DNA of 64,000 nt from positions 131,795,966 to 131,859,965 of the forward strand of contig NC_135718.1 of NCBI RefSeq assembly GCF_964656455.1. The letters run 5' to 3'. The position numbers and the translations under genes were made by a program. Every line of letters starts with the position of its first letter. Position 1 is the first letter of the stretch. This stretch comes from Halichoerus grypus. Taxonomy: Eukaryota; Chordata; Mammalia; Carnivora; Phocidae. The notes under the pieces are model-generated. The model was not told where the DNA came from, ran no database searches, and was given only the letters and a program-made list of their open reading frames with translations. Positions 44,476-56,305 of the stretch are shown here, piece after piece.

Positions 44476-46224
44476 GTGCAGAGAGAGGAATGAACACACT
44501 CTATGGCACGATGGCCAACCCTGATGAAGTGCTCAAGGAGAGTGGGAAGTGGGATTGGCTCCTAGGGGTAGGGCTTCGTAGGCCCAGGAGGATAGGAACA
44601 GTATGTGCCTTTGGATGGGTTTGATCATGTCCACAATGTGTTTGCAGCTGTGATCTCATCTGGTCTTACCTTTGCATGCATCCTATTAGGCAATGAAGGA
44701 TTTGTATTTCAAATCGATAGATGAAATCCAAGGCTCACTGCACTGCAATTCCTAGGAAAAAGTAAGATCTTTCTCTCCCCCAACCCCTTGTAGGCAATGG
44801 GGAGACATTGAAGGTTCTTGAGCAAGTATCTATTATCTGCTTCATGCTCGGTGCCAGTAGGCATAAGAAGAAATAGAAGTATGGTATAAGTCATTAAGAA
44901 AATTCACTCTAGTTGGGAAGACAACTCAAGATAGGTAGCTTACTTGGAGGTTAATACAAGTGGAGGCATATTTAAGCGCCAGACAGTATAGTGCTAGCTT
45001 TAAATGTGGGTTAGCTTTAACCTTGCTGGGGCTCAGTTTCTCCATCTGTGAAATGGGAATTCGCATGAATTTGTGGTGAGGATGACATGAACTGATACAG
45101 ATCATCACCATCGTTCAGGGCAGGAGTGGCCAGAGAGGCCTGGACAGAGTGAAGGACCTCAGGTGGACCGACGGGAGCAATACGATGAAAGCATTGTGAA
45201 GGAAGAAGAGGCTGAGAAGTTTAAGAAGAGGGAGAGTAAAATTTTTAGCAAAGGTGAGGTTTGTGTGATTCAGGTCAAAAGCAAATGGGCATGAAGTTAT
45301 CTGATGTGTCAGAGTGTGTCTGATGCTCCTGAGCCTACTCCTCACCCTGGGGCCCCCCTCATTGCTGGGGCTTTCGGAGGCTGCCCTGTGTCCACCTGGG
45401 GATACTAGAAACCACAGGACTCATTCAGAGCCTCTTTTTCCGCCGTGACCAAAATTAAGACCTGTGTCATTGGTTAGAATGCAGAATTTACCGATGTTTG
45501 GGTTTCTGCTTAAAGTAAAATTCAACTTGGGGTAGATCTGCTCTGAGGTAGGCCCCAGAGCACAGGGGATGATCCTCTTAATTTTGTTGTTGAGGATATA
45601 TATTTTTTTAAGTTAAGGACTTAAGTTAAGTTAGGACTCCTAGCACCCAGCCTCTTCACGTAGCTGTACCCTCATACCCTTGAGCACTGAGAGGCAACAC
45701 AGCCCCTTCCATGGCTCAGGATATGGGAGCACAAACCTATTCCTCACCAGCACTGTGGCTGTGCCGGCTGCGTTGGGAGCAGCTAAAGCATCTGCCACCA
45801 GTGCCGGGGCTGAGTCGGAGCAGATGCATGCCATGCCGCCCCGAGACGCACAGACCCCCTGCGAGAGACACCTCGGCGGCCCATGCCGGAATTTGTGAAA
45901 TCCTAACAGAGTGAGGTCCCCGTTCTGTCTCCATCTTGCGCCACCCCGGGGAGACAAAACTCTATCTGCCTGGTTTCTAGCTTCGTACCCGTGGGGGGAA
46001 ACCAATCTTTCACTTTGAGGACTTGAAAATCGGAGAGGTGAATAAAAATGGAGGTCTTTGCCTTAACCCGTGAAGACTCCTATATTATTGATCTTGTTCA
46101 CACAGCAGATACTTGCCTTTTAGGTAAATCTTTGGGGCAGTGAATATCTGTGGGTGCCAGAGCGTTAATTGTGCTGCTGGGTGGGGACCCTTGGTGTCTG
46201 AAATTGCCCACAAGGGGTCTATGC

Positions 46225-46402
46225 CAGTTCTCCTCAAACATTGCTGCCCGTTAGAATTACCTGGGAGAGTAAAAAAAATCCCGATGCCTAGGCTGTACCC
46301 CACACCATACATCAGAATCTCCAAGATGGAGCCCAAGCAGTGTTTCTAGAGATCCGCTAGATGATTCCGTGTGTAGCCGAGTTTAAGAACCACTGGCCTA
46401 GA
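46225..46402 (+). mobile_element. hAT-Charlie MITE (MER5/MER20 group)
   Basis: Starts 'agttctcctcaaacattgctgcccgttagaattacctggg' and ends 'gagtttaagaaccactggcct', the two inverted ends of this MITE. Confidence 0.8.
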
Positions 46403-47639
46403 TTCTGTACCCTCCCTGGGAGGGGAACGGATCCGTGGGCTCTCGCGACTGTGGCTCGCTGGCTGATTGGCTGGCCTACTTCGGCAGGTGATTCATTCAA
46501 TCCGTGGGTCAGAGCTTGTCTGCCAGATGGGGTGGGCAGGAGCCATACCAGCCCTGGGGGCCGACCTTCCAGCCTGGGGGGGCTCCACATGCTGGCCACA
46601 CAGGGTTCGGGGCACTCCCGGATGGGGTGGTGAGATCAGGATGGCCATCTTCTGCGTCAGTCCGGGAAGGGGTGGCCTCAGATGCTTGTGTCACTTCCCC
46701 AGGTTTGTGGTGGGCAAGGGGGAGGAATAGATGGGCTATCTGCTGAAGAGAAGGGGAACAGGAAGAAGAAACCTTTACTTACAGCAGCTGTGACTTGCTA
46801 TACCCAAACCCAGGCCTGGAATAACTGACGTTTGAAAGCCATGAACCAGCTGCCTTTTCTTACAGGGAAATGGCTGTAGCTCACTTGGAAACTATGAGAG
46901 GAGATCTTCCAGGAGCTTCTAGAGTTTCCTTTCCATTATTTAACTCTTTTTTGGGTAGATGAATATGAGAAAGCTGTCAGCTCCTGAGGAGGGGACAGCC
47001 CGTGTGCTTCAGAGATGGGTAGAATGGAGCCCAGGATAGGAACCAGGTAAGTGGTCTTTCTGACTGGCAGCTCCCACGGTTGAGCCGTGGCCGGGTACAT
47101 CTGGTCCCATAGAGGTGGTCCAGTTGGGGGGGGTGGTTTCCGGGGAGGTCCGTGTCTCTGGGAACTAGCTGTGGGAATGGACCGGGAATGAGGAGCTCCA
47201 TGTGAGGATCCCCGGATTGATGCATCGCTGGTGAATGAAGACACTCTCTGAGGTTCACAGCGGTTGTTGCTTACCTTGGGCCTAAAGGAGGTGCCCTGGG
47301 GTGTGCTTCCCCTTGGGTGCTCTTGAATGGAATCACGGTCCAGTTCCAGAGTCCGAGTGGCCTTGCAGGAAAGGGTGGCTCCCGCGTGCTGGCAGCCGCG
47401 TCCCACTGGAGAGATTGGAAGGCCCTCCTCGCCATCTTTGCGGGGGACATGGTGCCCCTGGGTCCTGAGTCCTCTGGGGCCTGGCCCACTGATCCGATTC
47501 ACCTTGGAAGAATGTTTCACAGGGCCCATAATTTCTGGGCCTTGGTCTGACAGCTGCACACCCCAGCCCTCATGGAATGGCATGGAATTTCAGTGATCAT
47601 TATGGGAGTGGCAGAAGCAACCGTCCTAGAGTTGTCATG

Positions 47640-47800
47640 TGGTGAATTGAGAAGAACATGGGCTCCAGACTTGGATGCACTCTGTCCCAGGCTCCACTCA
47701 GATGCTTACTAGCAGTGGCTCCAGAAGCGTGCTCCGTAACCTCTCTAGGCCTCAGCTTTGTGATCTGTGAAATGGGAGTGGTATGAGAGAGGGTATGAGA
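47640..47800 (-). mobile_element. MIR, reverse orientation
   Basis: 'gaacatgggctccagacttggatgc...ccgtaacctctctaggcctcagctttgtgatctgtgaaatggg' is an antisense MIR. Confidence 0.75.
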
Positions 47801-48639
47801 AAGGACGGAGAACAGGGCTGGTACTGGCAGGATCCCTGAGGAAGAGGATGGGGGGGAGGGGCAGCCAGACCAAGGGAAGATGCGGTGATGGAAAAGGGGT
47901 GTCGGCTCATCTCCATGTAGGGGGTGATGGGGGGCGGGGGGAGGCCACACCAGCTCCCCGTGGCAGCCACAGAACCTGACATGTTATCTGCTCTGTCGGG
48001 TTGGAAAGTGGGAGGAGGAAGGGCGGGCATCCTGCTGAGTGTGCCCTATGTCTGGGGACGGCTTGCTGAAGGGAGGACTGCGGGGACAGGCTCCGGTAGG
48101 GCGTCCTCTTGTGTTCCACCGGGTGCTGTTGCCGTGACAGGGCCGCTGGGAAATCTGCCAGCCAAACCACACCCCTGCAGGAGGGTGCTGGGTGGTGGCA
48201 GGGAGGCAGCGGGAGAACACAGGGGCCCTGCCTCTCTGGGCCTCAGTTTCCTCCTTTGCCAAAGGAGAATCCTGACCCGCCCCAAGTCTGCTCAATTTCT
48301 AAAATCAGGTGAATTCTGGGTGGCTTTTTACCAACTTAACTTACTTGTTTTCCCAAACCATGGCCCCCGCTGCACACGGGCAGCATGAAGACCGCATCCG
48401 GAGGGTGGGCGGCGGTGAAGTGGAGAGAAATGCAGGGAATTGATTGAGGGACAGAGTTGCTTAGACCCCAGAATTCGCCCCCACAGTGTGAAGACCGATG
48501 ACCTCCATCTCGTTCCTCAGCGTTGTTCTTCCCTTATCCTTCCTTGGGGGTGGGGAGCAGGGGCGGGGGGTGGGCAGCAGGGGAACCCCTGGGAAGAACA
48601 CAGCAGAACAGCCCTGGGATTTCCTTGTAGGTCTGCACC

Positions 48640-48792
48640 TACCAACTCAAGTTACTGAGCTCCTCTGAGCCCTGGTTGTCTCACCTGAAAATGTAGGTCA
48701 TAATCTCCATCTCACAGAGTTTAGGTTTGTGAGGATTAAAAGAGACAGTGCTTGCCAGGTTCTTGGTACAGAGGAGGTGCTAAGTAGATGTT
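48640..48792 (-). mobile_element. MIR, reverse orientation
   Basis: 'ctgagctcctctgagccctggttgtctcacctgaaaatg...tttgtgaggattaaaagagacag...gaggtgctaagtagatgttgg' is an antisense MIR. Confidence 0.8.
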
Positions 48793-48896
48793 GGTTGTCC
48801 CCATGCCCCAGGAGAGGAGGCTGATTCTCTCAATTATTGTAGAAGAACAGCCCCCTGTCCCCTTCTGGTTCACTCATTCATTTGACAAATATATAT

Positions 48897-49462
48897 GGTT
48901 GACCCCTGAGCAACTTAGGGGTTGGGGGTGCTGCCCCCCAGCACAGTCAAAAATCTGTATAACTTTTGACAGCCCCTAAACGTAACCACTAATAGTCTGC
49001 TGTTGCCCAGAAGCCTTACCAATAACATGAACAGTCTATTAATACAATTTTGCATGTTATATGTATTACACACTGCATTCTTACACTAAAGTAAACTAGA
49101 GAAAAGAACATGTTATTAAGAAAATCATAAGGAGGGGCACCTGGGTGGCTCAGTCAGTTGAGCGTCCAACTCTTAATTTCGGCTCAGGTCATGATCTCGG
49201 GGCTGTGGGATTGAGCCCTGAGTTGGCTAGCAGGGAGTCTGCTTGAAGATTCTCTCCCTCTGCCCCTTCCCCACTCGTGCTCAACCTCTCTCTCTCTCAG
49301 ATAAATAAATAAGTAATTAAGTAAGTAAGTAAATAAATAAAATCTTAAAAAATCATAAGGAAGAGAAAATAACATTTATAGCACTGGACTATATTTATAT
49401 ATAAAAAATTCCTGTATAAGTGGATTCACGCAGTTCAAACCTGTGTTGTTCAAGGAGCAACT
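48897..49462 (+). mobile_element. Tigger/pogo-like MITE, split by a CAN-SINE
   Basis: Left end GGTTGACCCCTGAGCAAC and right end GTGTTGTTCAAGGAGCAACTG are imperfect inverted repeats. The inside ('aatctgtataacttttgac', 'aagccttaccaataacatgaacagtc') follows a known mammalian MITE consensus. Name not certain. The CAN-SINE at 49134-49348 interrupts it. Confidence 0.75.
49134..49348 (+). mobile_element. CAN-SINE nested in the Tigger-like element
   Basis: Head GGGGCACCTGGGTGGCTCAG, tail (AAAT/AAGT)n and AATCTT. Target duplications AAAATCATAAGGA at 49121-49133 and 49349-49361. Confidence 0.95.
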
Positions 49463-50035
49463 GAACTTCTTATTATGTGCAAAGTACTGTGGCCGGTGAT
49501 GTAGGGCCTGGGCTGATGCTCATGTGCCCTTGGTCCCCTGGGTCTGGGTGAATTGCTGTCGTTCCCATCAGCATATGCTGGGACTGTGTGTACATTCCTG
49601 TCTCTCCGGCTCTCGTAGCTTCCTCCGGGAGACGGTGCCTTGCATTTCTCTGCAGCTCCCATAGCATCTCAATGCAATCTTTTCCCTAGTAACCCTCGGT
49701 AAGCAAATGCTGTTCTGCTGATGCACCGAATTCGTCGTCCGTGCCCGTGTGCTGGGCACGTTCATATTAGTCTCGCAGCAAGCCCAAGGGGGTAGGCATT
49801 GTTCCCATTTCACAGGTGAGGAGACTTAGATTTCAGTTACTTCCCGGGAGCTGGCCGGCTACCCAGTGGCACCACTGGGATTTATCTCTGATTGTTCTCA
49901 CTCTGCGCCCATGGATTAGTTTTCACCGCGCGGGACTGGTGCTCCCTTATTCGAGGTCTTTGGGAGGGTCTGGTCCTCCCCTTTCTCATCCGGAGAACCA
50001 CTGCGTACCCACTCTCACTTCTGTGTCTGTTCCAG

Positions 50036-50146
50036 AATGTCTGTAAACCCGCCGAGGAGACGCAGCGGCCGCCCACACTGCAGGAGATCAAGCAGAAGAT
50101 TGACAGCTACAACACCCGGGAGAAGAACTGCCTGGGCATGAAGCTG
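50036..50146 (+). CDS. RASSF5: RASSF5 shared exon 3 (linker before RA domain)
   Basis: 37 codons, NVCKPAEETQRPPTLQEIKQ through NCLGMKL, in phase 0 at both ends. It is used by both NORE1A (after the C1 exon) and RAPL (after its own first exon), which is why both upstream exons end at a codon boundary. It corresponds to RAPL residues 41-77. The peptide is charged and helical and leads into the Ras-association domain. Acceptor TTCCAG|AAT; donor CTG|GTGCGT is weaker than consensus and is followed at intron position +8 by 16 G in a row. Confidence 0.97.
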
Positions 50147-51313
50147 GTGCGTCGGGGGGGGGGGGGGGGAGTGTTGGAGGGCTGCCCGCCCCCACCCGGT
50201 CCCGCCCTCGCCAGCCCCCACCCGGCCCCCGGCACCCGCCCACCGCCCCCGGCCCCCGGCCGCCGCCCCTTCCACTGGGGGCTCCTGTGCTCTCCCTCTG
50301 GATTCCGGGGAGGCCCCTCGGAGGCCCCTCCCCTTTCTTCAGGCCTCGGGAGGCCTCCGGGCTTGTGCGAGGCCGTCAGGGACCCCCGCGGGCTGCGGGG
50401 AAACAGAATGGGCTTTAGAGTAAGATCCAGGTCAGTCGCTGGCTCGTCCCCTTTTTCGCTTTGGGAAACCTTCGAGCTTCGGCGTAAAATAGAGATACCA
50501 GTGCCCATTTGTCGGAGCTCTTGTGGGAATTAAGTACCGTACAAAGACCTCAAGAACTGGTATTGCTTCGCCCCCAGGAAGGCCTTACGAGGGGAGTTCG
50601 CAGCTACTGTCCTCTCCCTCTTGGTTGGTGCACTTCTACCGCCTGCGTCTGGGGAAGCTTCCCGAGACTGCAGAGCTCCGAGAGGGGAGGCTCGCAAAGG
50701 CCATCTGCAGTGGGAAGGGGCGAAGGTAGAAGAACCCTGCCCCCTGCTGGTGGCTGCTGGCAACTGGCTCTCTGGGGCTTCAGCCAGATGGAGCGCTAGA
50801 AAATCCAGTCTCCCATGGTCCTGGGCTTAAGTTTTGCAGGCTGCCCCGTTTTGGAAAGAAATGCAGGAGGAAATGCAGTGGGCTGGTTTTCCGAGGACCT
50901 CATTACAGAGCCTTCCTGCTCCTCCCTGGTTTGGAGGGACAAACTAGAGAGGCCACTACAGACCCTGCCTCCTAGGAGCGGGGACTCAGCAAAGGCAGGG
51001 GACTGGGGCAGGGAGCCTGAGCCCTGGGAGGGAAAGCCAGAGCAGCTCCTCCTGTCCTCTCGGGTTGCTGGATACTGCAAGCCTTCTCCTGGCCCAGTGC
51101 AGGGCGGGCAGGGGGACATCGTCTCTGCCCTCCGGCACCTGCAGGTCTGCAGACACAGGAAGGAACTCGGGGCGGGAGGGGAGGGCCTGCCTGGGATGGC
51201 ACTATTTGGAAAGGCCTCTGCACCCCCCCCCCAACCTGGTGCAGTGGCTCAGAGTGGCAGATGGGATCATGCAAGATAGACGTGAGCGGACCCATATGAC
51301 GTCCCCTCCGCAG
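50147..51313 (+). other. RASSF5: RASSF5 intron 3, GC-rich start
   Basis: Begins with a G16 run (50154-50169) followed by a C-rich block to about 50272 that could pair with it. The rest is single-copy DNA with no exon that I can support. It ends CCGCAG. Confidence 0.85.
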
Positions 51314-51611
51314 AGTGAAGATGGTACCTACACGGGTTTCATCAAAGTGCATTTGAAGCTCCGGCGGCCGGTGACGGTGCCTGCTGGGATCCGGCCCCAG
51401 TCCATCTATGATGCCATCAAGGAAGTGAACCTGGCGGCCACCACCGACAAGCGGACATCCTTCTACCTGCCCCTCGATGCCATCAAGCAGCTACACATCA
51501 GCAGCACCACCACGGTCAGCGAGGTCATCCAGGGGCTGCTCAAGAAGTTCATGGTTGTGGACAATCCCCAGAAGTTTGCACTTTTTAAGCGGATACACAA
51601 GGACGGGCAAG
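51314..51611 (+). CDS. RASSF5: RASSF5 shared exon 4 (most of the RA domain)
   Basis: Encodes 99 residues plus one base, from SEDGTYTGFIKVHLKLRRPV to FKRIHKDGQ (RAPL 78-176). This is the core of the ubiquitin-fold Ras-association domain: KVHLKLRRPV and the segment around IYDAIKEVNL precede the strand STTTVSEVIQGLLKKF that, in the family, docks on the Ras/Rap switch regions. Acceptor CGCAG|AGT and donor CAAG|GTATGC are good. By memory the residues are identical or nearly so to human, showing strong constraint. Confidence 0.98.
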
Positions 51612-52076
51612 GTATGCGAGGGCAAGCTCCCCATCAGAGACCAGCTCTCTTGCTAAACCCCTGCCAGACTTGGGAGGGGAGGGCTGGGCTTCCCCGGGGC
51701 GCCGCCGTCCAGCCACGTGGCAGAGAGCTGGATGGTAAGCTCATGCCTGCTCCCCGCGCCCCCCACTTTATATGTGACTGCAGGAAACCACAATGTGGGC
51801 TCCCACTTCCTAATCTGTCAGACTTGCCTTCTGCCCATGAGAGAGAAACCACCCACCATTCCTAATCTTTTGGGGAGGGTGATGTGAATGGAAACATGCG
51901 TCAAACTCTGGGCAGACACCGAAGATAAAAGGTCATCATGCCCTATTCATGTCATTAGATTCATTTCATTAGGCTGAAAGGATGGCTCCTTCCCGTTATG
52001 GCCACCCCTTGTCTGCATTTCCATCCCTGCCCCTCTTTTCTGAGATGCGCCTCCAGCCCCCTCTCTTGGTTTGCAG
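51612..52076 (+). other. RASSF5: RASSF5 intron 4
   Basis: 465 bp of single-copy sequence with no further feature. It ends with a pyrimidine-rich tract and TTTGCAG. Confidence 0.9.
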
Positions 52077-52192
52077 TGTTCTTCCAGAAACTCTCTATTG
52101 CTGATTGCCCTCTCTACCTGCGCTTGCTCGCCGGGCCTGACAATGACGTCCTCAGCTTTGTGCTCAAGGAGAATGAAACCGGAGAGGTGGAG
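52077..52192 (+). CDS. RASSF5: RASSF5 shared exon 5 (end of RA domain)
   Basis: Two bases complete a Val codon with the previous exon, then 38 codons run from FFQKLSIADCPLYLRLLAGP to KENETGEVE (RAPL 178-215). It finishes the RA fold and leads into SARAH. Two positions differ from the human sequence as I remember it: VFF for VLF and ADC for ADR. Donor GAG|GTAGGT is good. Failure to splice here would leave an open frame of 117 further codons before a stop at 52544-52546, giving a SARAH-less protein. Confidence 0.97.
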
Positions 52193-53849
52193 GTAGGTCT
52201 GGGCCCCTTTGCTCGGTGCCCGAACCCAGCCCTCAGGGCACCCTGGCTGGGTGCAGGTGGGCATTGTCCTCACTGCCGGCATAGGCGGGGGCCACACGGC
52301 AGTAGCCAAGGCAGCTGGGAAAATGGCCTGGGAAAGTTGAGGCCTGGGGAAGTGCTGGGCCGCAGAGGTTTCGCGTCTAAAGCCAGGATTGTCAGCATCC
52401 TGGGGGCGCAAGTCAGGGCCTGTGTCTGGCATGGCCTGTGGAAAGAAAGGATTGCGTGTGCTTTTTTCCCTGAAAACCCAGGGTGGAGGGGCACTGAGAA
52501 ACGCCTGTGTCCAGGCCCCGGCTGTTTTTGCTCCAGGCTGGCCTGAGGCCCCACCAGCTCCATCTCTGGCCTCCACTGGATATGGAGATTTTTGAGCCGT
52601 TTGTCTCTTCCTGGTTCTTAAAAGCTGGCCTCCTTCCTCAAAGGGGAGTTCATCAGAGTCTAGTCTGGTGGCACGGAGTCGGGTGGAATCAGGCTGGTGC
52701 TCTGCGTGGCCTGGGATACTTGGGAGGCATGGAGGAGTGACCGAGGGCAGTTGTCACGCTGCGGTCAGTGGAGGCCTAGGGTTTGGGGGAGCAGTCTCGG
52801 GGGTCACTGTGGAGATCTGGGGGATCCAGGCAGGGTAGGGCCCTGTCCCTTCACCCTGCTTCAATCAGGCAGCTCTGCTTCCGTCTGATTTACACATTAA
52901 GGTGCATAGGACTTTGTTTGAAAAACGTACTCTGCTGACAGTGTTTGGACACCGCAGGCCCAGTGCAGAGCTCGTGGGCCTGGGAGTTTAGAGACCAGGC
53001 CCTAATTCCCTTTCTGCTGCCGCAAGCCCCGTCCCCGTAGGTCTGCCGCCTCCCGTCTGTGGACTTCAGTCTTCTCAGTTAGGCAGTGTGGGGATTAAAC
53101 TAGGTAAACCTTCATATTCTTCTGTGCTCAAAAGAGCTTAGGAGTCAAAATCCTTGGCTCCACAGGGTGGGGTGGTGAGGGCTGGGGGGGCTCTGCTCCT
53201 GGGTCAGCCCGAGAGCAGTCAGACTTGCCTTCTGCCCAGAGAGGCCACGTCCCATTGGGGCAGCCCTGGGCCAGCTGGCTTCTCCAGAGCTTTACAGGTT
53301 CTGGGATCTCATTAGCTGCTCTGCCAGCCAAGGGAGACAGGGACCCTCATTCTGTGGCAGATGAGCACATAGGACAGAAGGGTGCAGTGATGTGCCCAAG
53401 GTCACGCGGTGGAGTCAGGCTGAAACCCAGTCTCCGGAGGCCAAGCCCAGCTCTCCTCCACCTGCCTCTTGAGGGTCTGCACGCTGAGAGCCTGTTGCTC
53501 AGCACCCCCAAAGCAGACAGCCAGACAGGCCGGCAGGGGCCCTGGGTGGCCCCAGCATCACCGTTCAGGCCTCAGCTGCCATGGAGAAAATGTAAGATGG
53601 TTGATGCTCCAAATAAAACACCGCTCATGGACTTGTACCTCTGGGTCATGAGATGTCAGGATTTGAAATTTGGTTGCCGGTATGACACGGGAAACCCAAG
53701 CTTTCTCCACTGCAGCTATTCAGTAGCAAACCCCCTGTAAGCTGTGTGCAGATGGAGGCAGCGGGGGGTTGGGCAGGGCCCTCAGGTCCGGCGGCTTCTG
53801 ACCTGTCTCCTATTCCGTTTTCCCCCCCAATCTCCCTCGTGCCTCGCAG
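52193..53849 (+). other. RASSF5: RASSF5 intron 5
   Basis: 1.66 kb without a supported exon or clear repeat. The first 354 bp are open in frame with exon 5. It ends with CTCCCTCGTGCCTCGCAG. Confidence 0.88.
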
Positions 53850-54002
53850 TGGGACGCCTTCTCCATCCCCGAGCTCCAGAACTTCCTAACAATCCTGGAA
53901 AAGGAGGAGCAAGACAAAATCCAACAAGTGCAGAAGAAATATGACAAGTTTAGGCAGAAACTGGAGGAGGCCTTAAGAGAATCCCAGGGCAAACCTGGCT
54001 AA
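53850..54002 (+). CDS. RASSF5: RASSF5 last coding exon (SARAH domain)
   Basis: 50 codons and a TAA stop (54000-54002), starting WDAFSIPELQNFLTILEKEE and ending ESQGKPG. The SARAH helix (about RAPL 213-260) has the heptad-like spacing of L, I and F residues with many Glu/Lys/Gln, as expected of the antiparallel coiled coil that binds the SARAH domains of MST1/2 (STK4/STK3). Length and ending match human RASSF5. Confidence 0.98.
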   Translation, partial: WDAFSIPELQNFLTILEKEEQDKIQQVQKKYDKFRQKLEEALRESQGKPG

Positions 54003-56004
54003 CCAGTCCTGCTTCCTCTTCTGGTGCCCGTGGATTTATTTTTATTATTAATTATTATTTTGCAACAGACACTTTTTCTCAGGACACCTGTGGCGGGTGC
54101 ATCTGTGCCCCCCCTCCCCCGCCGGCAGTTCCAGATGTGGCACGAAACCTCTGAGGGACACACGTGCTCGCAGGCCAGGCCCCCGTCTGCCACACACCAC
54201 CTCCGAGGAGCAGGACTGGGGCGGGGAGGTGGTGGTGGCAGGGGCGGGGAGGGGGGAGAGAAGAGCCTTGGGTGTCAGCAATCCGCGAGCCCTTGTAAAG
54301 CCAACCAGCTGCCTCTCTCATCACCAAACTGGAATGGTTCGCACCAGCCGGCAAAGGAAAGAAGAAAGGTTTTAGAGCTGTATGTTCTTTCTCTGGCTTT
54401 TATTCTTCTTCAATTTCTCTTTTATTTGCCACCCATAGACCTTTATTTATGAGTCAAAAATTGTAGCATATTCCTTGAGCAGGTCAAGGCTAAGCCCCCG
54501 AAAGCAGGATAATGCTCGTAAGAGGATTGCCCCCCACTGTCCCAAGGTGCCCGTTGTGCATGCTCAAGGGAAGGTCCTAAAGCCACCGGCCCCAGATGCT
54601 CAGGTAGGGAGCACCAAAGCTGAGGCTGGCTCAGAGATTTCCAGAGAAGCCACAGCCTGCCTTGGCCCTCATCACTCAAGAGTCTGCACACACGTAAACC
54701 CAAAGGCATATATTTATCTGCACGTGTGTGATGCCTCGTCACTTCTTTGTCAACAAGCGTTTGTTTTTAAGTTACAACTTGGAGTTTCATATTGCCATCA
54801 TCCTCACGTGTTTTCACGAAGGGAAACCAGCCATTTGCCATTTTTAATGTCTCCTGCTGAGTACGGAAATCAGGCAGTCAGAGGAAGCCAAAAAGCATTG
54901 CAGAGAAACGTGTCCAACTTGTCCTCAGCCTTCCCCCGGCCGGAGAGCAGAGGAGGGCCTGGCCGCCCTGCTTTCCCGCGTGGCCTTCTGCACGGCCTCC
55001 TTCCTCCCACCGGGACTCTGGGGTCTCCAGGTGCTGCCAGAGGAGCTGCCTTGATTACAGACGGGGATCCTCCCAACTCAGCCGACTTGGAGTCCTTTGT
55101 GTTCCGAAGCCCGGGCCAGCCCGTGGCGCTGCGCTCCGCGAGCTTGTGGGCCGGCCTCCGGCTGACCTCAGTGCCTTTTTGTTTTGAGAGAGAGACGGGA
55201 GCAGGGCGCACCTGCTTGACGCTTGCTGCTGGCTTGCTCCTGCCAGAAAGGGGACCGTGGTGGTGCGGGAGGCGAGGCCAGGGGAGCCCTCCTTCCGAGA
55301 ATGGGGCGAGAGTCACAGACCTCCTTCCCCTCTAATGTCCTGGGCTTTGACTCCCAATAAGTGATGTCAAACCCCATGGACAAGGTGGATCAGATCCCCA
55401 ACCTACACCTGTACTGGATCCTTGTTCGGGTGCAAACTGAAAAATAAACTAGCCAAGCAACTGAAGCAAGTGGCCAGGGCTGCAAAGACCCTCCAACGCA
55501 GAGGGAGGAGGACTTTTCACGGCCAAAGCAGGGCCGGCTTTCCAGTCCAGCCTCTGAGAGATCACTTCTTCGCTGTCCTCTGCCTTCCCAGGTCCTTCCT
55601 GGGTTGGGTTGAGCCCCAGCTTCTTTGTGTAGCCTCAGAAGTCCCCTCCGCAACCCTTGCTGTGTCCACACCGCCCCTGATCCCAGAAGGAATGCTGCCC
55701 CCACGTCACAAAACTGTGTGTAGTCTTCAGAGCTGCAAAAGCAAGACAAGCTAGCAGCTCCAAAAGATTTTTTAGGCCCCCAGAACCCTGGTTCTCTGCC
55801 ATCTCATGCTCAGCCTTATTGCTTCTCTCCCTTAAAAAAAATCTCTCTCCCTGCTGTGTACTAAAGGGCGCAGGTAGAGAGTCCTTTTCCTTCATGCTGC
55901 ATGTCTTTAACATTAATGGAAGGCACAGCTCCTGCTGCAGCCGCTGTGAATGCTGCTGAGAGCCTCCCTCTGGTGGGGGCAGCTATTTTATTTTTGAGAA
56001 GGAA

Positions 56005-56010
56005 AATAAA
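56005..56010 (+). terminator. RASSF5: Possible proximal poly(A) signal of RASSF5
   Basis: A perfect AATAAA about 2.0 kb after the stop codon, followed by an AT/TA-rich stretch. Use unproven. Confidence 0.4.
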
Positions 56011-56299
56011 GTCATGTACATATATACATAAAGGCATATAGCTATATATAAAGAGATAGGGGTGTTTATGAAATAAGAAAATTTATGGAAAATTCTGACT
56101 TTATCTAAAGCACAGTTAGACCCAGGAGCCACACTGAGGCCCGAGCCTCGGCGAATAGTCTGTACAAAGTATCCCTCCCCCCGGGGGCGGGTATGGCGGC
56201 TGGGAGTGCCTTCTATCCTTGTGCTGCCCTGTGTGTACATGTTTGTTTTGAGGATATTTTCTTTTTAAATGTCTTTCTTATATGGGTTTTAAAAAAAGT

Positions 56300-56305
56300 A
56301 ATAAA
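56300..56305 (+). terminator. RASSF5: Main poly(A) signal of RASSF5
   Basis: AATAAA in the context GTAATAAAAGCTTGTTGCA, the last canonical signal before the intergenic gap. Cleavage is expected about 15-20 bases downstream. Confidence 0.75.

Larger units (their letters stand above)
27965..50035 (+). other. RASSF5: RASSF5 long intron between RAPL exon and exon 3
   Basis: About 22 kb without a supported exon. It contains MER5-type MITEs (29.3, 46.2 kb), a twin-primed L1 (31.7-32.1 kb), CAN-SINEs (38.8, 40.1, 49.1 kb), an old L1 (39.2-40.1 kb), a Tigger-like element (48.9-49.5 kb) and several MIRs. Stretches 32.1-37.4 kb and 42-44.2 kb are GC-moderate single-copy DNA in which I see no gene. The intron ends with a pyrimidine tract and TTCCAG at 50035. 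Confidence 0.85.

Noticed and set aside
53225..53740. A 171-codon open frame inside RASSF5 intron 5
   Set aside because: No similarity to RASSF5 and no matched splice sites; low-constraint composition.
54475..55335. A 286-codon open frame in the RASSF5 3' UTR
   Set aside because: Lies wholly within the 3' UTR, shows no domain and overlaps open frames on the other strand.
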